Part shown: positions 8,794 to 18,116 of the stretch, one piece after another | Layout: every line of letters begins with the position of its first letter | How positions within the stretch are numbered: the first letter of the stretch is position 1 | Assembly: GCA_945928865.1 (NCBI GenBank) | Contig: CAMENZ010000001.1 | Span: 124,001 to 188,000, forward strand | Direction of reading: 5' to 3' | DNA from: an uncultured Clostridia bacterium | GTDB taxonomy: Bacteria; Bacillota; Clostridia; Peptostreptococcales; Anaerovoracaceae | Length of the DNA: 64,000 bases | Notes under the pieces: model-generated | What the model saw: only the letters and a program-made list of their open reading frames with translations | Database searches by the model: none | What the model was told of the DNA's origin: nothing | Program-made: the position numbers and the translations under genes

Positions 8794-9969
8794 ATGCAGG
8801 TTTATTTAGACAATAGTGCTACTACAAGGCAATATGACCAAGTAACAGAATATATGGTAAAATTGTTTCAGGAAAACTATGGAAATCCTTCTTCATTGCA
8901 CCGTTTGGGATTGGAGGCTGAAAAAATATTAGAGTCCAGTCGCAAGGACCTGGCACAGGTAATAGGCGCAAAATCTAAGGAGATATTTTTCACTGCTTCC
9001 GGTACAGAAGCTGATAATACGGCTTTGTTTGGCACTGGCTATAAAAAGAGGCGTCAGGGAAAGAAAATAATAACTACTAAAGTAGAGCATCCTGCTATTT
9101 TAGAACCGGCTAAAAGGCTGGAAGAGATGGGATATGAGGTTGTATATATAGATGTCGATAAAAACTGTAATCTGAATTTAGAGCAACTAAAAAATAATAT
9201 AGATGAAAATACAATTTTAATTTCTGTTATGAGCGTAAACAATGAAACGGGGGCATTGATGCCTATAAGTGAAATTGGTAAGTTGAAGTCGGATTTTAAT
9301 AAGAGTCAGGGCAGGCAGATTTTGCTCCACTGCGATGGGGTACAGGCACTCGGTAAGGTTAATTTAAATATGTCGGGAGAATATAAGGACGTGGATTTAA
9401 TGTCCTTTTCTTCTCACAAAATCCACGGCCCCAAGGGTGTCGGTATGCTATATATGAGAGATGGGGCGAACATTTCGCCATATATGCTTGGCGGTGGTCA
9501 AGAAAACCATTTCAGGTCAGGCACGGAGAATTTGCCGGCTATAGGAGGGTTTTCCTTGGCAGGGAAGCTGGGGGCGGCGGATTTTGAGGCGAATACTGTG
9601 AAGGTTGAAGGACTTAGAGCTTATCTTTTACAGGGTATTCAAACTGAAATTCAGGATATTAGGCTTAATAGCCCGGAAAATGGCTGTCCTAATATTTTAA
9701 ATATTTCATTTTTAGGTACTAGAGGTGAGGTAATTCTTCATTCTTTAGAACAAGAAGGCATATATGTGTCTACAGGTTCAGCTTGCTCCTCTAATAAAAA
9801 TTCCAAGGGGAGTCATGTTTTAACCGCTATGGGACTTGGAAGCAAGGAAATTCAAGGTGCTATAAGGTTTAGCCTTAGTCCTTTGAACAGCATGGAAGAA
9901 ATGGATTATACTTTGGATATTTTGAAAAAAGTGGTTACTAAATTTAGAAAATTAGGTAGTTTTAGATAA
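8794..9969 (+). CDS. Cysteine desulfurase (NifS/IscS-like)
   Basis: This 391-residue class V PLP enzyme takes sulfur from L-cysteine as a persulfide. Lys209 in SSHKIHGPKG is the expected PLP lysine, and Cys331 in TGSACSSNK carries the persulfide. The N-terminus (YLDNSATT) is canonical. The gene lies 28 bases upstream of thiI, the same pairing as NifZ-ThiI in Bacillus, so its likely job is to deliver sulfur to ThiI for 4-thiouridine in tRNA rather than general Fe-S assembly (no IscU gene is adjacent). RBS: GGGGAG before the ATG. The dedicated role is inferred from context. Confidence 0.93.
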   Translation: MQVYLDNSATTRQYDQVTEYMVKLFQENYGNPSSLHRLGLEAEKILESSRKDLAQVIGAKSKEIFFTASGTEADNTALFGTGYKKRRQGKKIITTKVEHPAILEPAKRLEEMGYEVVYIDVDKNCNLNLEQLKNNIDENTILISVMSVNNETGALMPISEIGKLKSDFNKSQGRQILLHCDGVQALGKVNLNMSGEYKDVDLMSFSSHKIHGPKGVGMLYMRDGANISPYMLGGGQENHFRSGTENLPAIGGFSLAGKLGAADFEANTVKVEGLRAYLLQGIQTEIQDIRLNSPENGCPNILNISFLGTRGEVILHSLEQEGIYVSTGSACSSNKNSKGSHVLTAMGLGSKEIQGAIRFSLSPLNSMEEMDYTLDILKKVVTKFRKLGSFR

Positions 9970-9997
9970 GAGGAAAGGTACAGATAGGGAAATTAGG

Positions 9998-11182
9998 ATG
10001 AATGAAGAAAATATTTTAATTGTAAGGTGTGGCGAAGTGGCTCTTAAGGGTCAAAACAAGCCATATTTTGAGCGAATGTTGGTAGATCGCATAAAGAGAA
10101 ATTTAAGAAATTTTCAAGGTATAGAAGTAAAAAGACATGAGGGCTTAATCTATGTTAGGGCGGATAAGGCTTTGGAAATAGAACCCGTAATTAAGGCGAT
10201 TACAAAGGTATTTGGAGTAGCATCTGTAAGTCAAGCTGTAGAAGCACCTTCTGATTTAGAGGATATTGGCGAAGAAGCGGTTAAATATATGCTAAAGCTT
10301 ATCGAGGAAAAAGGTGTTAAAACTTTTAAGGTAGAAGCTAAAAGGGCTGATAAGAATTTCCCTGTTAAGTCTCCGGAAATCGGTAGAATTATAGGAGCAA
10401 AGGTTCTTATCGGCTGTAAGGTTTTAAAGGTGGATGTACATAATCCTGATGTGTTGCTTCATGTAGATGTTAGACACGATAAAACATATATATATGATGG
10501 CAAAATCACCGGCTTAGGGGGACTTCCATTAGGAACTAACGGTAAAGGCATGACCCTTCTTTCAGGTGGTATAGATAGTCCTGTGGCAACTTGGATGATG
10601 GCTAAGAGAGGTATGATGATTGAGGCTGTTCATTTTCATTCTTATCCATATACTTCTGAGAGAGCCAGAGCGAAGGTTGAAGAATTAGCATCAATAGTTG
10701 CCGGATATTGCGGTAAATTTAAGATGCATATTATAAATCTTTTACCTATACAAGAAGCTATCGTTACTAACTGTCCGGAAGAGGAAACTACTATTTTAGT
10801 TCGTAGATTTATGATGAAAATTGCCGAAAGATTGGCTAAGGAGACGGGGTGCAGTGCATTGATTACGGGGGAAAACTTAGGTCAAGTAGCATCTCAGACT
10901 GCTGAATCTTTAGTGGTTACTGATGCTTCCGTTACAATGCCGGTAATGAGACCATTGATAGGTATGGATAAAATTGAAATTATGGATAGGGCTATGGAAA
11001 TAGGCACTTACGAAAAATCCATTGAACCTTATGAAGACTGTTGTACAGTATTCTTACCAAAACATCCGACTACTAAACCTAAGTTGGATAGAATACTTTT
11101 ATCTGAGAGCAAAATCAATTGTGAAGAACTCATTGAGGCAGCAATTGAAAGTGACGAAGTAGTAGTGATTAAAGGTATATAA
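9998..11182 (+). CDS. thiI: tRNA 4-thiouridine synthase ThiI (no rhodanese domain)
   Basis: The 394-residue protein has an N-terminal ferredoxin-like/THUMP region (about 1-165) and a C-terminal adenylating PP-loop domain with SGGIDSPVA starting near residue 189. ThiI activates U8 of tRNA with ATP and receives sulfur, in this case presumably from the upstream desulfurase. It stops before the C-terminal rhodanese extension found in the E. coli enzyme, the usual form in Firmicutes, where a dedicated NifS-like partner substitutes. The gene is translated 28 bases behind the desulfurase and ends at a terminator that is duplicated elsewhere in the window. Confidence 0.94.
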   Translation: MNEENILIVRCGEVALKGQNKPYFERMLVDRIKRNLRNFQGIEVKRHEGLIYVRADKALEIEPVIKAITKVFGVASVSQAVEAPSDLEDIGEEAVKYMLKLIEEKGVKTFKVEAKRADKNFPVKSPEIGRIIGAKVLIGCKVLKVDVHNPDVLLHVDVRHDKTYIYDGKITGLGGLPLGTNGKGMTLLSGGIDSPVATWMMAKRGMMIEAVHFHSYPYTSERARAKVEELASIVAGYCGKFKMHIINLLPIQEAIVTNCPEEETTILVRRFMMKIAERLAKETGCSALITGENLGQVASQTAESLVVTDASVTMPVMRPLIGMDKIEIMDRAMEIGTYEKSIEPYEDCCTVFLPKHPTTKPKLDRILLSESKINCEELIEAAIESDEVVVIKGI

Positions 11183-11207
11183 AATAATTTTGAACACTAA
11201 ATAAAAT

Positions 11208-11267
11208 TTGAATTTAATAGAATATACTGTGAAATAGAGAATTTTGAAATTTCACAGTATTTTTTTG
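11208..11267 (+). terminator. Terminator of the nifS-thiI operon (repeated type, copy A)
   Basis: The perfect 12-bp stem ATACTGTGAAAT / ATTTCACAGTAT (11224-11235 and 11249-11260) is followed by a T-run. About 60 bases including flanks are near-identical to the terminator after the Kce-like gene (48629-48689). Confidence 0.9.
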
Positions 11268-11337
11268 GTTGATTTGACAGAAATCAGTATTTTAGGTAGC
11301 AAATACTCAAAAAAACATTTAAAAAACAAAAAAGTAC

Positions 11338-11366
11338 TTGCAAGTTTGTTAAAAAAGTGTTTTAAT
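11338..11366 (+). promoter_or_regulatory. Predicted promoter of bcd-etfBA
   Basis: TTGCAA (11338-11343) and TTTAAT (11361-11366) are 17 bases apart, leaving a leader of about 110 bases before bcd. The -35 TTGCAA also occurs at two other predicted promoters in the window. An alternative is TTGTTA (11346-11351) with TATGTA 18 bases on. Confidence 0.45.
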
Positions 11367-11479
11367 AGATATGTATGTTGTTATCTCTATATAGTTGATT
11401 TATTCGTAGAATAACAAGCAAAACAAAAATAGGTCCTAATTAAAGGAACCGTTATTAATAATTTAAGGAGGCATTTTAA

Positions 11480-12622
11480 ATGAACTTTCAACAAACGAAG
11501 GAACAAGAATTCGTAAGGAAAACCGTAAGAGCGTTTGCAACAAATGAAGTTGAGCCATTAGCAGCTGATATTGATAAGGAACACAGATTCCCAGTAGAAA
11601 CAGTTGAAAAAATGGCTAGATACGGCTTCTTAGGTATTCCATTCCCAACAGAATTTGGTGGAGCTGGTGGAGACCACGTTTCCTACGCTATCACAGTTGA
11701 GGAATTAGCAAGAGTATGTGCATCAACATCAGTTATCGTTTCTGCACACACTTCACTTTGCTGCTGGCCAATTTACCACTGGGGTAGCCCAGAGCAGAAG
11801 GCAAAGTACCTTCCTAAGCTTTTATCAGGAGAACATCTTGGAGCTTTCGGACTTACTGAACCTAACGCAGGTACAGACGCTGCAGGACAGCAGACAAGAG
11901 CAGAATTAGACGGAGATGAATGGGTTCTTAACGGAGCTAAGGTATTTATTACTAACGGTGGATATGCAGATGTTTTCGTAGTTATGGCTATGACTGATAA
12001 GTCTCAGGGTAACCGTGGAATCACAGCATTTATCGTAGAAAAGGGAGACCCAGGTTTCTCAATTGGTAAGACAGAAGACAAGTTAGGTATTTGTGCATCT
12101 TCTACAACAGAACTTATATTCCAGAACTGCAGAATTCCTAAGGATAGACTTTTAGGCGGAGTAGGCAAGGGCTTTAAGGTTGCTATGTCCACTCTTGACG
12201 GAGGAAGAATCGGTATTGCTTCTCAGGCTTTAGGTATTGCACAGGGTGCTTTAGATGTAACTGTTGAATACATGAAGGCAAGAAAGCAGTTCGGAAAAAA
12301 ACTTTCTCAGTTCCAGGCTTTAGCATTCGAAGTTGCTGATATGGCTACTAAGATTGAAGCTGCAAGATTATTAGTATACAAGGCTGCAGACATGAAGGAT
12401 AAGGGACTTCCTTATGGTAAGTTCTCCGCTATGGCTAAACTTTTCGCAGCTGAAACTGCTATGGCTGTTACTACTAAGTGTGTACAGCTTCACGGTGGTT
12501 ATGGTTATACTAAGGATTACCCAGTAGAAAGAATGATGAGAGATGCTAAGATTACAGAAATCTATGAAGGAACTTCCGAAGTTCAGAAGATCGTTATCGC
12601 TGCATCTGTTATAGGCAAATAA
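11480..12622 (+). CDS. bcd: Short-chain acyl-CoA dehydrogenase, probably butyryl-CoA dehydrogenase
   Basis: The 380-residue flavoprotein spans the three acyl-CoA dehydrogenase domains: N-terminal helical, beta-barrel middle and C-terminal helical. The catalytic base is Glu363 in EIYEGTSE, the position used by short-chain and butyryl-CoA dehydrogenases; the LHGGYGYTKDYPVERMMRD block precedes it. It is followed at once by etfB and etfA, the arrangement of the clostridial Bcd/EtfAB complex that reduces crotonyl-CoA with NADH while driving ferredoxin reduction. Codon use is noticeably biased (AAG, CAG, TTC frequent), suggesting high expression. RBS AAGGAGG. Crotonase, thiolase and HBD genes are not in this window. 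Exact chain-length preference is inferred. Confidence 0.92.
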   Translation: MNFQQTKEQEFVRKTVRAFATNEVEPLAADIDKEHRFPVETVEKMARYGFLGIPFPTEFGGAGGDHVSYAITVEELARVCASTSVIVSAHTSLCCWPIYHWGSPEQKAKYLPKLLSGEHLGAFGLTEPNAGTDAAGQQTRAELDGDEWVLNGAKVFITNGGYADVFVVMAMTDKSQGNRGITAFIVEKGDPGFSIGKTEDKLGICASSTTELIFQNCRIPKDRLLGGVGKGFKVAMSTLDGGRIGIASQALGIAQGALDVTVEYMKARKQFGKKLSQFQALAFEVADMATKIEAARLLVYKAADMKDKGLPYGKFSAMAKLFAAETAMAVTTKCVQLHGGYGYTKDYPVERMMRDAKITEIYEGTSEVQKIVIAASVIGK

Positions 12623-12642
12623 TTATTTAGGAGGAATATAAG

Positions 12643-13440
12643 ATGGCATTTAAGATTATTGTATGTGCAAAACAGGTTCCTGATACAAATGAAATTAAGA
12701 TCAATCCTGAAACAGGCACATTGATTCGTGATGGTGTGCCAAGCATACTTAACAACGATGATGCTAACGCATTAGAAGAAGCACTTAAAATCAAGGATAA
12801 ACATCCTGATACACATATTACAGTTGTTTCCATGGGACCTCCTCAGGCTCAGGAAATGTTATTTGAATGTATAGCTATGGGAGCAGATGAAGCTGTTCTC
12901 TTAAGTGATAGAGCAGTTGGTGGTTCAGATACATGGGCTACTTCCAATGCTATTACTGCAGCTATTAAGAAGATTGGTGATTTTGACTTAATCTTCGCAG
13001 GAAGACAGGCTATCGACGGAGATACTGCTCAGGTAGGACCTCAGATTGCTGAAAAGTTAGAACTTCCTCAGGTTACTTATGTTGAAGAATTTGAAATTGC
13101 TGACAACATGAAAGATATTACAGTTAAGCGTCAGTTAGAAGACGGTTATGAATTAATTAAGATTCAGACTCCATGTATGCTTACTGCTATTAAGGAACTT
13201 AACGAACCAAGATATATGTCCATGAAGGGTATCTTCAATAAAGAAAAGGACATTAAAGTTATCAACGCAGCAGACGCTGAAATCGATTTAACTATCGTAG
13301 GTCTTAAGGCTTCCCCTACTAATGTATATCGTTCATTCACACCAAAGCCAAAGGGCAAGGGTATTACTGTTGAAGGAGATACAGAGAAGGATGTTGCAAA
13401 GACTCTGTTAATCGATTTGAAGAAGAAGCATATCATTTAA
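12643..13440 (+). CDS. etfB: Electron transfer flavoprotein beta subunit
   Basis: The 265-residue EtfB has the family N-terminus (FKIIVCAKQVPDTNEIK) and the conserved GRQAIDGDTAQVGPQ segment near residues 124-138 that contacts nucleotide. In bifurcating Etf this subunit binds the FAD that splits the electrons from NADH. It lies 20 bases after bcd with its own AGGAGG RBS and precedes etfA by 13 bases, so all three are one operon. Codon bias matches bcd. Confidence 0.94.
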   Translation: MAFKIIVCAKQVPDTNEIKINPETGTLIRDGVPSILNNDDANALEEALKIKDKHPDTHITVVSMGPPQAQEMLFECIAMGADEAVLLSDRAVGGSDTWATSNAITAAIKKIGDFDLIFAGRQAIDGDTAQVGPQIAEKLELPQVTYVEEFEIADNMKDITVKRQLEDGYELIKIQTPCMLTAIKELNEPRYMSMKGIFNKEKDIKVINAADAEIDLTIVGLKASPTNVYRSFTPKPKGKGITVEGDTEKDVAKTLLIDLKKKHII

Positions 13441-13453
13441 GGAGGAGTAAATA

Positions 13454-14560
13454 ATGGCAACCATTAATTTTGATGAATATAAAAATGTATGGGTTTTCGT
13501 TGAACAGAGAGACGGAAAACTTATGAATGTAGCCCTTGAACTTTTAGGAGAAGGTCGCAGACTTGCTAAGGATATCGCTGAAGATACTAAGGTTTGTGCA
13601 GTTCTCGTAGGTGACAAGGTTGAGCATTTAGCAAAAGAATGTTTTGCATACGGTGCTGACAGTGTATATCTTATTGAAGATCCTCTTCTTAAGAACTACA
13701 CTACAGACGGTTATACAAAGGTTATTACAGATGCTGCAAACCAGTTTAAACCTGACATCTTCCTTTATGGTGCAACTCATATCGGAAGAGACTTAGCTCC
13801 TCGTGTAGCTGCTCGTCTTAACACTGGTCTTACTGCTGACTGTACGCACCTTGATGTAAGTGTTGCAGGATATATTAAGTATGCAGAAGAAAATACAACT
13901 TTAAATACAAAGTCTTTAGATCCTAACAGTCCGGATAAGGGACTCAAGATGACAAGACCTGCATTCGGTGGAAACCTTATGGCTACTATCGTTTGTCCTA
14001 GAACTAGACCTCAGATGGCAACAGTTCGTCCGGGCGTAATGCAGAAAATGGAACCTATCGAAGGAGCAACTGGAGAAATCGTTAAGGTTACTCCTGAAAT
14101 CAAGGCTTCTGACATTAAGGTTGAAATTTTAGACATCGTTAAGTCTGCTAAGGAATTAGTTTCTCTTACAGATGCTAACATTATCTGCTCTGCAGGTCGT
14201 GGTTTAGGTGATGCTTCCGGATTTGAACTTATGCAGAAATTCGCTGACAAAGTTGGCGGAGTTGTTGGTGCTTCTAGAGCAGCAGTAGATGCTGGTTGGA
14301 TTGGTCATGATCATCAGGTTGGTCAGACAGGTACAACTGTTAAGCCTACAATCTACTTCGCTTGCGGTATTTCCGGAGCTATCCAGCATTTAGCAGGAAT
14401 GCAGTCTTCAGATTGTATCGTTGCTATTAATAAGGATCCGGATTCTCCAATTATGGAAATCGCAGATTACGCTATCGTTGGTGACCTTTACAAAGTAATC
14501 CCTGAAATCATTGCTGAATGGGATAACGCAGAAGCACTTTACGATGCAACTACAAAATAG
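13454..14560 (+). CDS. etfA: Electron transfer flavoprotein alpha subunit
   Basis: The 368-residue EtfA has an N-terminal nucleotide-fold domain and a C-terminal FAD domain with the signature GQTGTTVKP ... [12 protein letters not shown] ... [10 protein letters not shown]. Length exceeds mitochondrial EtfA partly through a segment around residues 140-160 ([19 protein letters not shown]) that is also present in clostridial homologues. No N-terminal ferredoxin domain is present. It is the last gene of bcd-etfB-etfA and is closed by a terminator 33 bases on. Electron bifurcation is inferred from the gene order and anaerobic context rather than from a diagnostic residue. Confidence 0.93.
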   Translation: MATINFDEYKNVWVFVEQRDGKLMNVALELLGEGRRLAKDIAEDTKVCAVLVGDKVEHLAKECFAYGADSVYLIEDPLLKNYTTDGYTKVITDAANQFKPDIFLYGATHIGRDLAPRVAARLNTGLTADCTHLDVSVAGYIKYAEENTTLNTKSLDPNSPDKGLKMTRPAFGGNLMATIVCPRTRPQMATVRPGVMQKMEPIEGATGEIVKVTPEIKASDIKVEILDIVKSAKELVSLTDANIICSAGRGLGDASGFELMQKFADKVGGVVGASRAAVDAGWIGHDHQVGQTGTTVKPTIYFACGISGAIQHLAGMQSSDCIVAINKDPDSPIMEIADYAIVGDLYKVIPEIIAEWDNAEALYDATTK

Positions 14561-14592
14561 TTTGTTGAAAGTATTTTTATGATGCTTATTTT

Positions 14593-14625
14593 AGGGGGAC
14601 CGAAAGGTCCCTCTTTACTTTTTTT
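14593..14625 (+). terminator. Intrinsic terminator of bcd-etfBA
   Basis: The stem AGGGGGACC / GGTCCCTCT around a GAAA tetraloop is followed by TTACTTTTTTT. Confidence 0.92.
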
Positions 14626-14661
14626 GTATATAGTGATAAAATGAATTGACAAAATCAGAAG

Positions 14662-14806
14662 AAAATTTGAGGGAGTAATTCAGCATTAGTTTATAATTTA
14701 ATGCAGGCTATTCGTCAAGACGGTGAGAACCCGGATACCTTTAGAGAATGAGACTCATATATTACGGGTTAGCAATGAAAGACCTTTGTTTATATGAGTT
14801 TTTTTA
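14662..14806 (+). promoter_or_regulatory. yybP-ykoY-type manganese riboswitch with terminator platform
   Basis: The leader contains the recognisable blocks of the yybP-ykoY aptamer in order: GAGGGAGTAA (14670-14679), CGTCAAGACGG, AACCCGGATACC, then ACGGGTTAGCAATG and AAAGACCTTTG (to 14788). Immediately after, TATATGAGT (14791-14799) can pair with ACTCATATA inside the aptamer (14753-14761) and is followed by seven T, giving a terminator that competes with the folded aptamer. Aptamers of this class bind Mn2+ and switch exporter genes on. It sits 40 bases before a P-type cation ATPase, a typical target. The assignment is by motif recognition only. Confidence 0.8.
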
Positions 14807-14847
14807 TTGTCTAATTTTCTTATTAAACTGGAAGGAGTAAAATTAGT

Positions 14848-17502
14848 ATGAAGGAATATTTAATGTCTAAGGAAGAAGTTTTCAAAGAACTTAACTCAGG
14901 TGATGAGGGCTTAAGTCTTGAGGAAGTTAATAAAAGGCAAGTAAAATATGGATTGAATAAACTGAAAGATTCAGAAAAGATGACTTTAAGTCAGAGATTT
15001 TTGAAGCAGTTAAAAGATCCCATGCTGGTAATTTTAATGGTGGCAGCTTTGGTTTCAGCTGTTACAAACATTTTAGCAAAGGAAAGCTTAGCGGAGGTTT
15101 TCATAATTCTAATTGTAGTTATATTAAATGCCGCATTGGGAGTGTTTCAGGAAAGCAAGGCAGAGGAGGCTATTTTAGCATTACAAACTATGACTGCCGC
15201 TACTTGTAAGGTAATTAGAGATGGAGTCCAGATTATATTACCTAGCCAAGAATTAGTGCCGGGAGATATAGTTGTATTAGAAGCCGGAGATGCAGTTCCT
15301 GCTGACGGCAGGATAATAGAGTCAGCCAGCCTTAAAATAGAGGAAGCAGCTTTAACAGGAGAGAGCATTCCTGTTAATAAGATGATTTCCATATTAAATA
15401 TGGAAGAAGAAAGGGATGTACCTTTAGGGGATAGAACTAATATGTGCTATATGGGTTCTACAGTGGTGTACGGAAGAGGCAAGGCTGTAATTGTAAATAC
15501 AGGAATGGATACTGAAATGGGTAAAATTGCAGGAGCTCTTTCAGAAGCTAAAGAGGAGCTTACCCCTTTACAGAAACGCTTAGAAGAATTAGGGAAATCC
15601 CTTTCTAAATTAGTATTGGGTATTTGTATTTTTATCTTCATATTTAACATGATAACTGTCAAGGAGTTTTCCATAACTTCCATATTGAATATATTTATGA
15701 TAGCTGTTTCTTTAGCAGTGGCCGCTATTCCGGAAGGTTTGGCTACAGTTGTAACTGTAGTCTTATCTATGGGAGTTACTAAGATGAGTAAAAGAAATGC
15801 GGTTATTCGTCGTATGACTGCCGTTGAAACTTTAGGTTGCACGGGGGTTATATGTTCTGACAAGACAGGAACTTTAACCCAAAATAAGATGACTGTAGTT
15901 GAACATTTTGGAGCAGAAGAAAGAATAGCTGTAGGAATGGCTTTATGCTCTGATGCGATACTTAATGGTGAGGGCAAGGCAGAAGGAGAGCCAACAGAGG
16001 CGGCACTTGTGAATTTTGCTGCTAAATTAGGCTTTTCTAAAAATATTTTAGTACAGGAAATGCCTAGAGTTGCTGAAGCTCCATTTGATTCTATACGAAA
16101 AATGATGTCCACTATTCATAAGGTTAGTGATAATTCGGGAAGCGGATATGTACAATTTACCAAGGGAGCTCCGGATGTCATCCTGGATAAGTGCACAAGC
16201 TATGAAGAAGATGGACAGGTTTATCCTATGACGGAGGAAAAACTAAAGGAAATTTTAGCTTGGAATAAACAGATGGCAGACAAGGCTCTTAGAGTCTTAG
16301 CCTTAGCAAAGCGTGTATGGCATAGTAAACCGGAAAATCAGGAAGCCGGTTTCTTAGAACAGGAACTTTGCCTTATAGGTTTAACTGGTATGATAGATCC
16401 TGTGAGACCGGAAGTAAAGGCGGCTATTTTAGAGTGTAGACAGGCAGGCATAAGACCGGTGATGATAACAGGTGATCATAAGGATACGGCTGTAGCTATC
16501 GCCTTAGAATTAGGTATAATAGAAGATGGGTCTCAGGCAATTACAGGGGCAGAACTTAATGAACTTTCAGATGAACAATTTGAACACAAAATCACCAATT
16601 TCGGAGTTTATGCCAGAGTCCAGCCGGAACATAAGGTTAGAATTGTTAAGACATGGCAAAAGCTAGGTTTAGTTACAGCTATGACAGGAGATGGTGTAAA
16701 TGATGCCCCATCTATTAAAAATGCTGATATAGGCGTAGGAATGGGTATAACAGGAACTGATGTAACTAAAAATGTGGCAGATATGGTTTTAGCGGATGAT
16801 AATTTTGCTACTATAGTTCACGCTGTCGAAGAAGGACGAAAGATTTATGATAATATTAGAAAAGCAATTCAATTCCTGCTTTCTTCCAATGTGAGTGAGG
16901 TTTTAAGTGTATTTATAGCTACATTATTAGGCTTTACCTTATTAAAGCCGGCACACATTTTATTCATAAATTTAATAACCGACACTTTCCCGGCTTTAGC
17001 CTTAGGAGTAGAGCAGGGGGAAGGCGATATAATGCAGCGCAAGCCTAGAAATTCTAAAGAAGGTATCTTTGCAGGCGGATTAGGTGTAGACTTGATTTAT
17101 CAAGGGGTGATGATAACTGTTATTACAGTAGCTTCATATATTATAGGACATTATTTAGAAGTTGGATATTTTGAAATCCCAAAGGGCGTTTCGCCGGAAG
17201 GAATGACTATGGCATTTTTGACCATGAATATGTGTGAAATATTCCATAGCTTTAATATGAGAAGCCAACGCAAGAGTGTTTTTAGTATTAAGGGGCAAAA
17301 TAAATTCCTTTGGGCAGCTATGATAGGTAGTGTGATTATTGCTACCAGTGTAATCGAAATACCATTTATCGCTAAGGCTTTCGGCTTTACACCTATAAGT
17401 TTTAATCACTATTTAATAGCTGTAGCTTTAGCATTTTGGGTTATTCCAACTGTAGAAACGGTTAAGTTTATTCAACGCAAACTTATTACAAAATCTGCCT
17501 AA
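14848..17502 (+). CDS. P-type cation-transporting ATPase (P2A, Ca2+/Mn2+ type)
   Basis: The 884-residue P2A ATPase has an N-terminal cation-ATPase domain, the actuator motif TGES (near 170), the PEGL motif in helix M4 (AAIPEGLATV), phosphorylation Asp338 in CSDKTGTLT, and the hinge motif TGDGVNDAP, with about ten membrane helices. Family members pump Ca2+ or Mn2+ out of the cytoplasm. The upstream yybP-ykoY riboswitch argues that Mn2+ export is at least one role, as for Lactococcus YoaB. RBS GGAAGGAG. The stop codon lies inside an inverted pair of the CAAAATCTG word (17489-17514). Confidence 0.93.
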   Translation: MKEYLMSKEEVFKELNSGDEGLSLEEVNKRQVKYGLNKLKDSEKMTLSQRFLKQLKDPMLVILMVAALVSAVTNILAKESLAEVFIILIVVILNAALGVFQESKAEEAILALQTMTAATCKVIRDGVQIILPSQELVPGDIVVLEAGDAVPADGRIIESASLKIEEAALTGESIPVNKMISILNMEEERDVPLGDRTNMCYMGSTVVYGRGKAVIVNTGMDTEMGKIAGALSEAKEELTPLQKRLEELGKSLSKLVLGICIFIFIFNMITVKEFSITSILNIFMIAVSLAVAAIPEGLATVVTVVLSMGVTKMSKRNAVIRRMTAVETLGCTGVICSDKTGTLTQNKMTVVEHFGAEERIAVGMALCSDAILNGEGKAEGEPTEAALVNFAAKLGFSKNILVQEMPRVAEAPFDSIRKMMSTIHKVSDNSGSGYVQFTKGAPDVILDKCTSYEEDGQVYPMTEEKLKEILAWNKQMADKALRVLALAKRVWHSKPENQEAGFLEQELCLIGLTGMIDPVRPEVKAAILECRQAGIRPVMITGDHKDTAVAIALELGIIEDGSQAITGAELNELSDEQFEHKITNFGVYARVQPEHKVRIVKTWQKLGLVTAMTGDGVNDAPSIKNADIGVGMGITGTDVTKNVADMVLADDNFATIVHAVEEGRKIYDNIRKAIQFLLSSNVSEVLSVFIATLLGFTLLKPAHILFINLITDTFPALALGVEQGEGDIMQRKPRNSKEGIFAGGLGVDLIYQGVMITVITVASYIIGHYLEVGYFEIPKGVSPEGMTMAFLTMNMCEIFHSFNMRSQRKSVFSIKGQNKFLWAAMIGSVIIATSVIEIPFIAKAFGFTPISFNHYLIAVALAFWVIPTVETVKFIQRKLITKSA

Positions 17503-17514
17503 GCACAGATTTTG
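17489..17514. repeat. Inverted pair of the CAAAATCTG word spanning a gene end
   Basis: CAAAATCTG (17489-17497) faces its exact reverse complement CAGATTTTG (17506-17514) across eight bases that include the stop codon of the P-type ATPase. The 9-bp stem is not followed by a clear T-run. This is the same arrangement that uptake sequences take at gene ends in Neisseria and Haemophilus. Confidence 0.65.
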
Positions 17515-17549
17515 ATATAAATAAAATTATATATTTGGAGGGGGAAAAT

Positions 17550-18116
17550 ATGTATCTTTTACAATTATTTCAAGAAGACAGAACAGAAACTTTAGGTTTA
17601 TTTGATAGTATCGAAAGGGGAAGGGAATTCTTAAAGAAAATTCCTGCATATAAGTATGAACATATTCAAGAAGATGGATATGAATGGGATTATGAAGAAC
17701 TTAAATATGACGAATTAAGGGATTATGAACTCATAGAACATAATGGTCATAAGGTACCATTGAGTAAATTTTCCTTTGAAGGTGATGTTTTAATTAGCTG
17801 GACAGAGGTTAGAAATTTAGATTTAAAAGGAGAGGGCATAATTGAAGGCTCGACAGTAGTAGATGCCTATGCCATTGATAATCAGTTCGTAGGTCAATAT
17901 ATTAAGGATAGAGAAGAAAAGTTTAAGGCTGTAAAAGAGGCTCTGGAAGAAAAGGGTTATGAAGTGTCTAGAGAATGGTTCGGAAGCGAAGACGGTGAAG
18001 CTATTTTATTAAAAGGACCTGAAATGGAGGAATTTAGAATGCTTTGCCACATGGATCCAATCTTTGTAGACAGTACTCTAGAAGAAATTTTAGAAGATTT
18101 AAAAGAAATTTATTAA
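17550..18116 (+). CDS. Conserved-looking acidic protein of unknown function
   Basis: This protein of 188 residues is not one I recognise. It is acidic (many Glu/Asp, runs such as EILEDLKEI), has no signal peptide or membrane segment and is probably cytoplasmic. The ATG at 17550 is chosen over an in-frame TTG 15 bases upstream because GGAGGGG lies six bases before it, within the longer reading. Phe-, Tyr- and Trp-containing motifs (YEWDYEEL, REWFGSEDGE) are spread throughout with no cysteine cluster. It follows the P-type ATPase by 47 bases and precedes a lipoprotein gene by 120; a shared transcript is possible. No function is proposed. Confidence 0.7.
   Translation: MYLLQLFQEDRTETLGLFDSIERGREFLKKIPAYKYEHIQEDGYEWDYEELKYDELRDYELIEHNGHKVPLSKFSFEGDVLISWTEVRNLDLKGEGIIEGSTVVDAYAIDNQFVGQYIKDREEKFKAVKEALEEKGYEVSREWFGSEDGEAILLKGPEMEEFRMLCHMDPIFVDSTLEEILEDLKEIY

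Noticed and set aside
14646..14651. TTGACA as a -35 element for the P-type ATPase leader
   Set aside because: No acceptable -10 lies 16-18 bases downstream, and transcription starting there would cut off the 5' side of the riboswitch.
15447..16112. 221-codon open frame antisense to the P-type ATPase
   Set aside because: The ATPase motifs on the + strand are intact over this stretch; the opposite frame is a by-product of codon bias.
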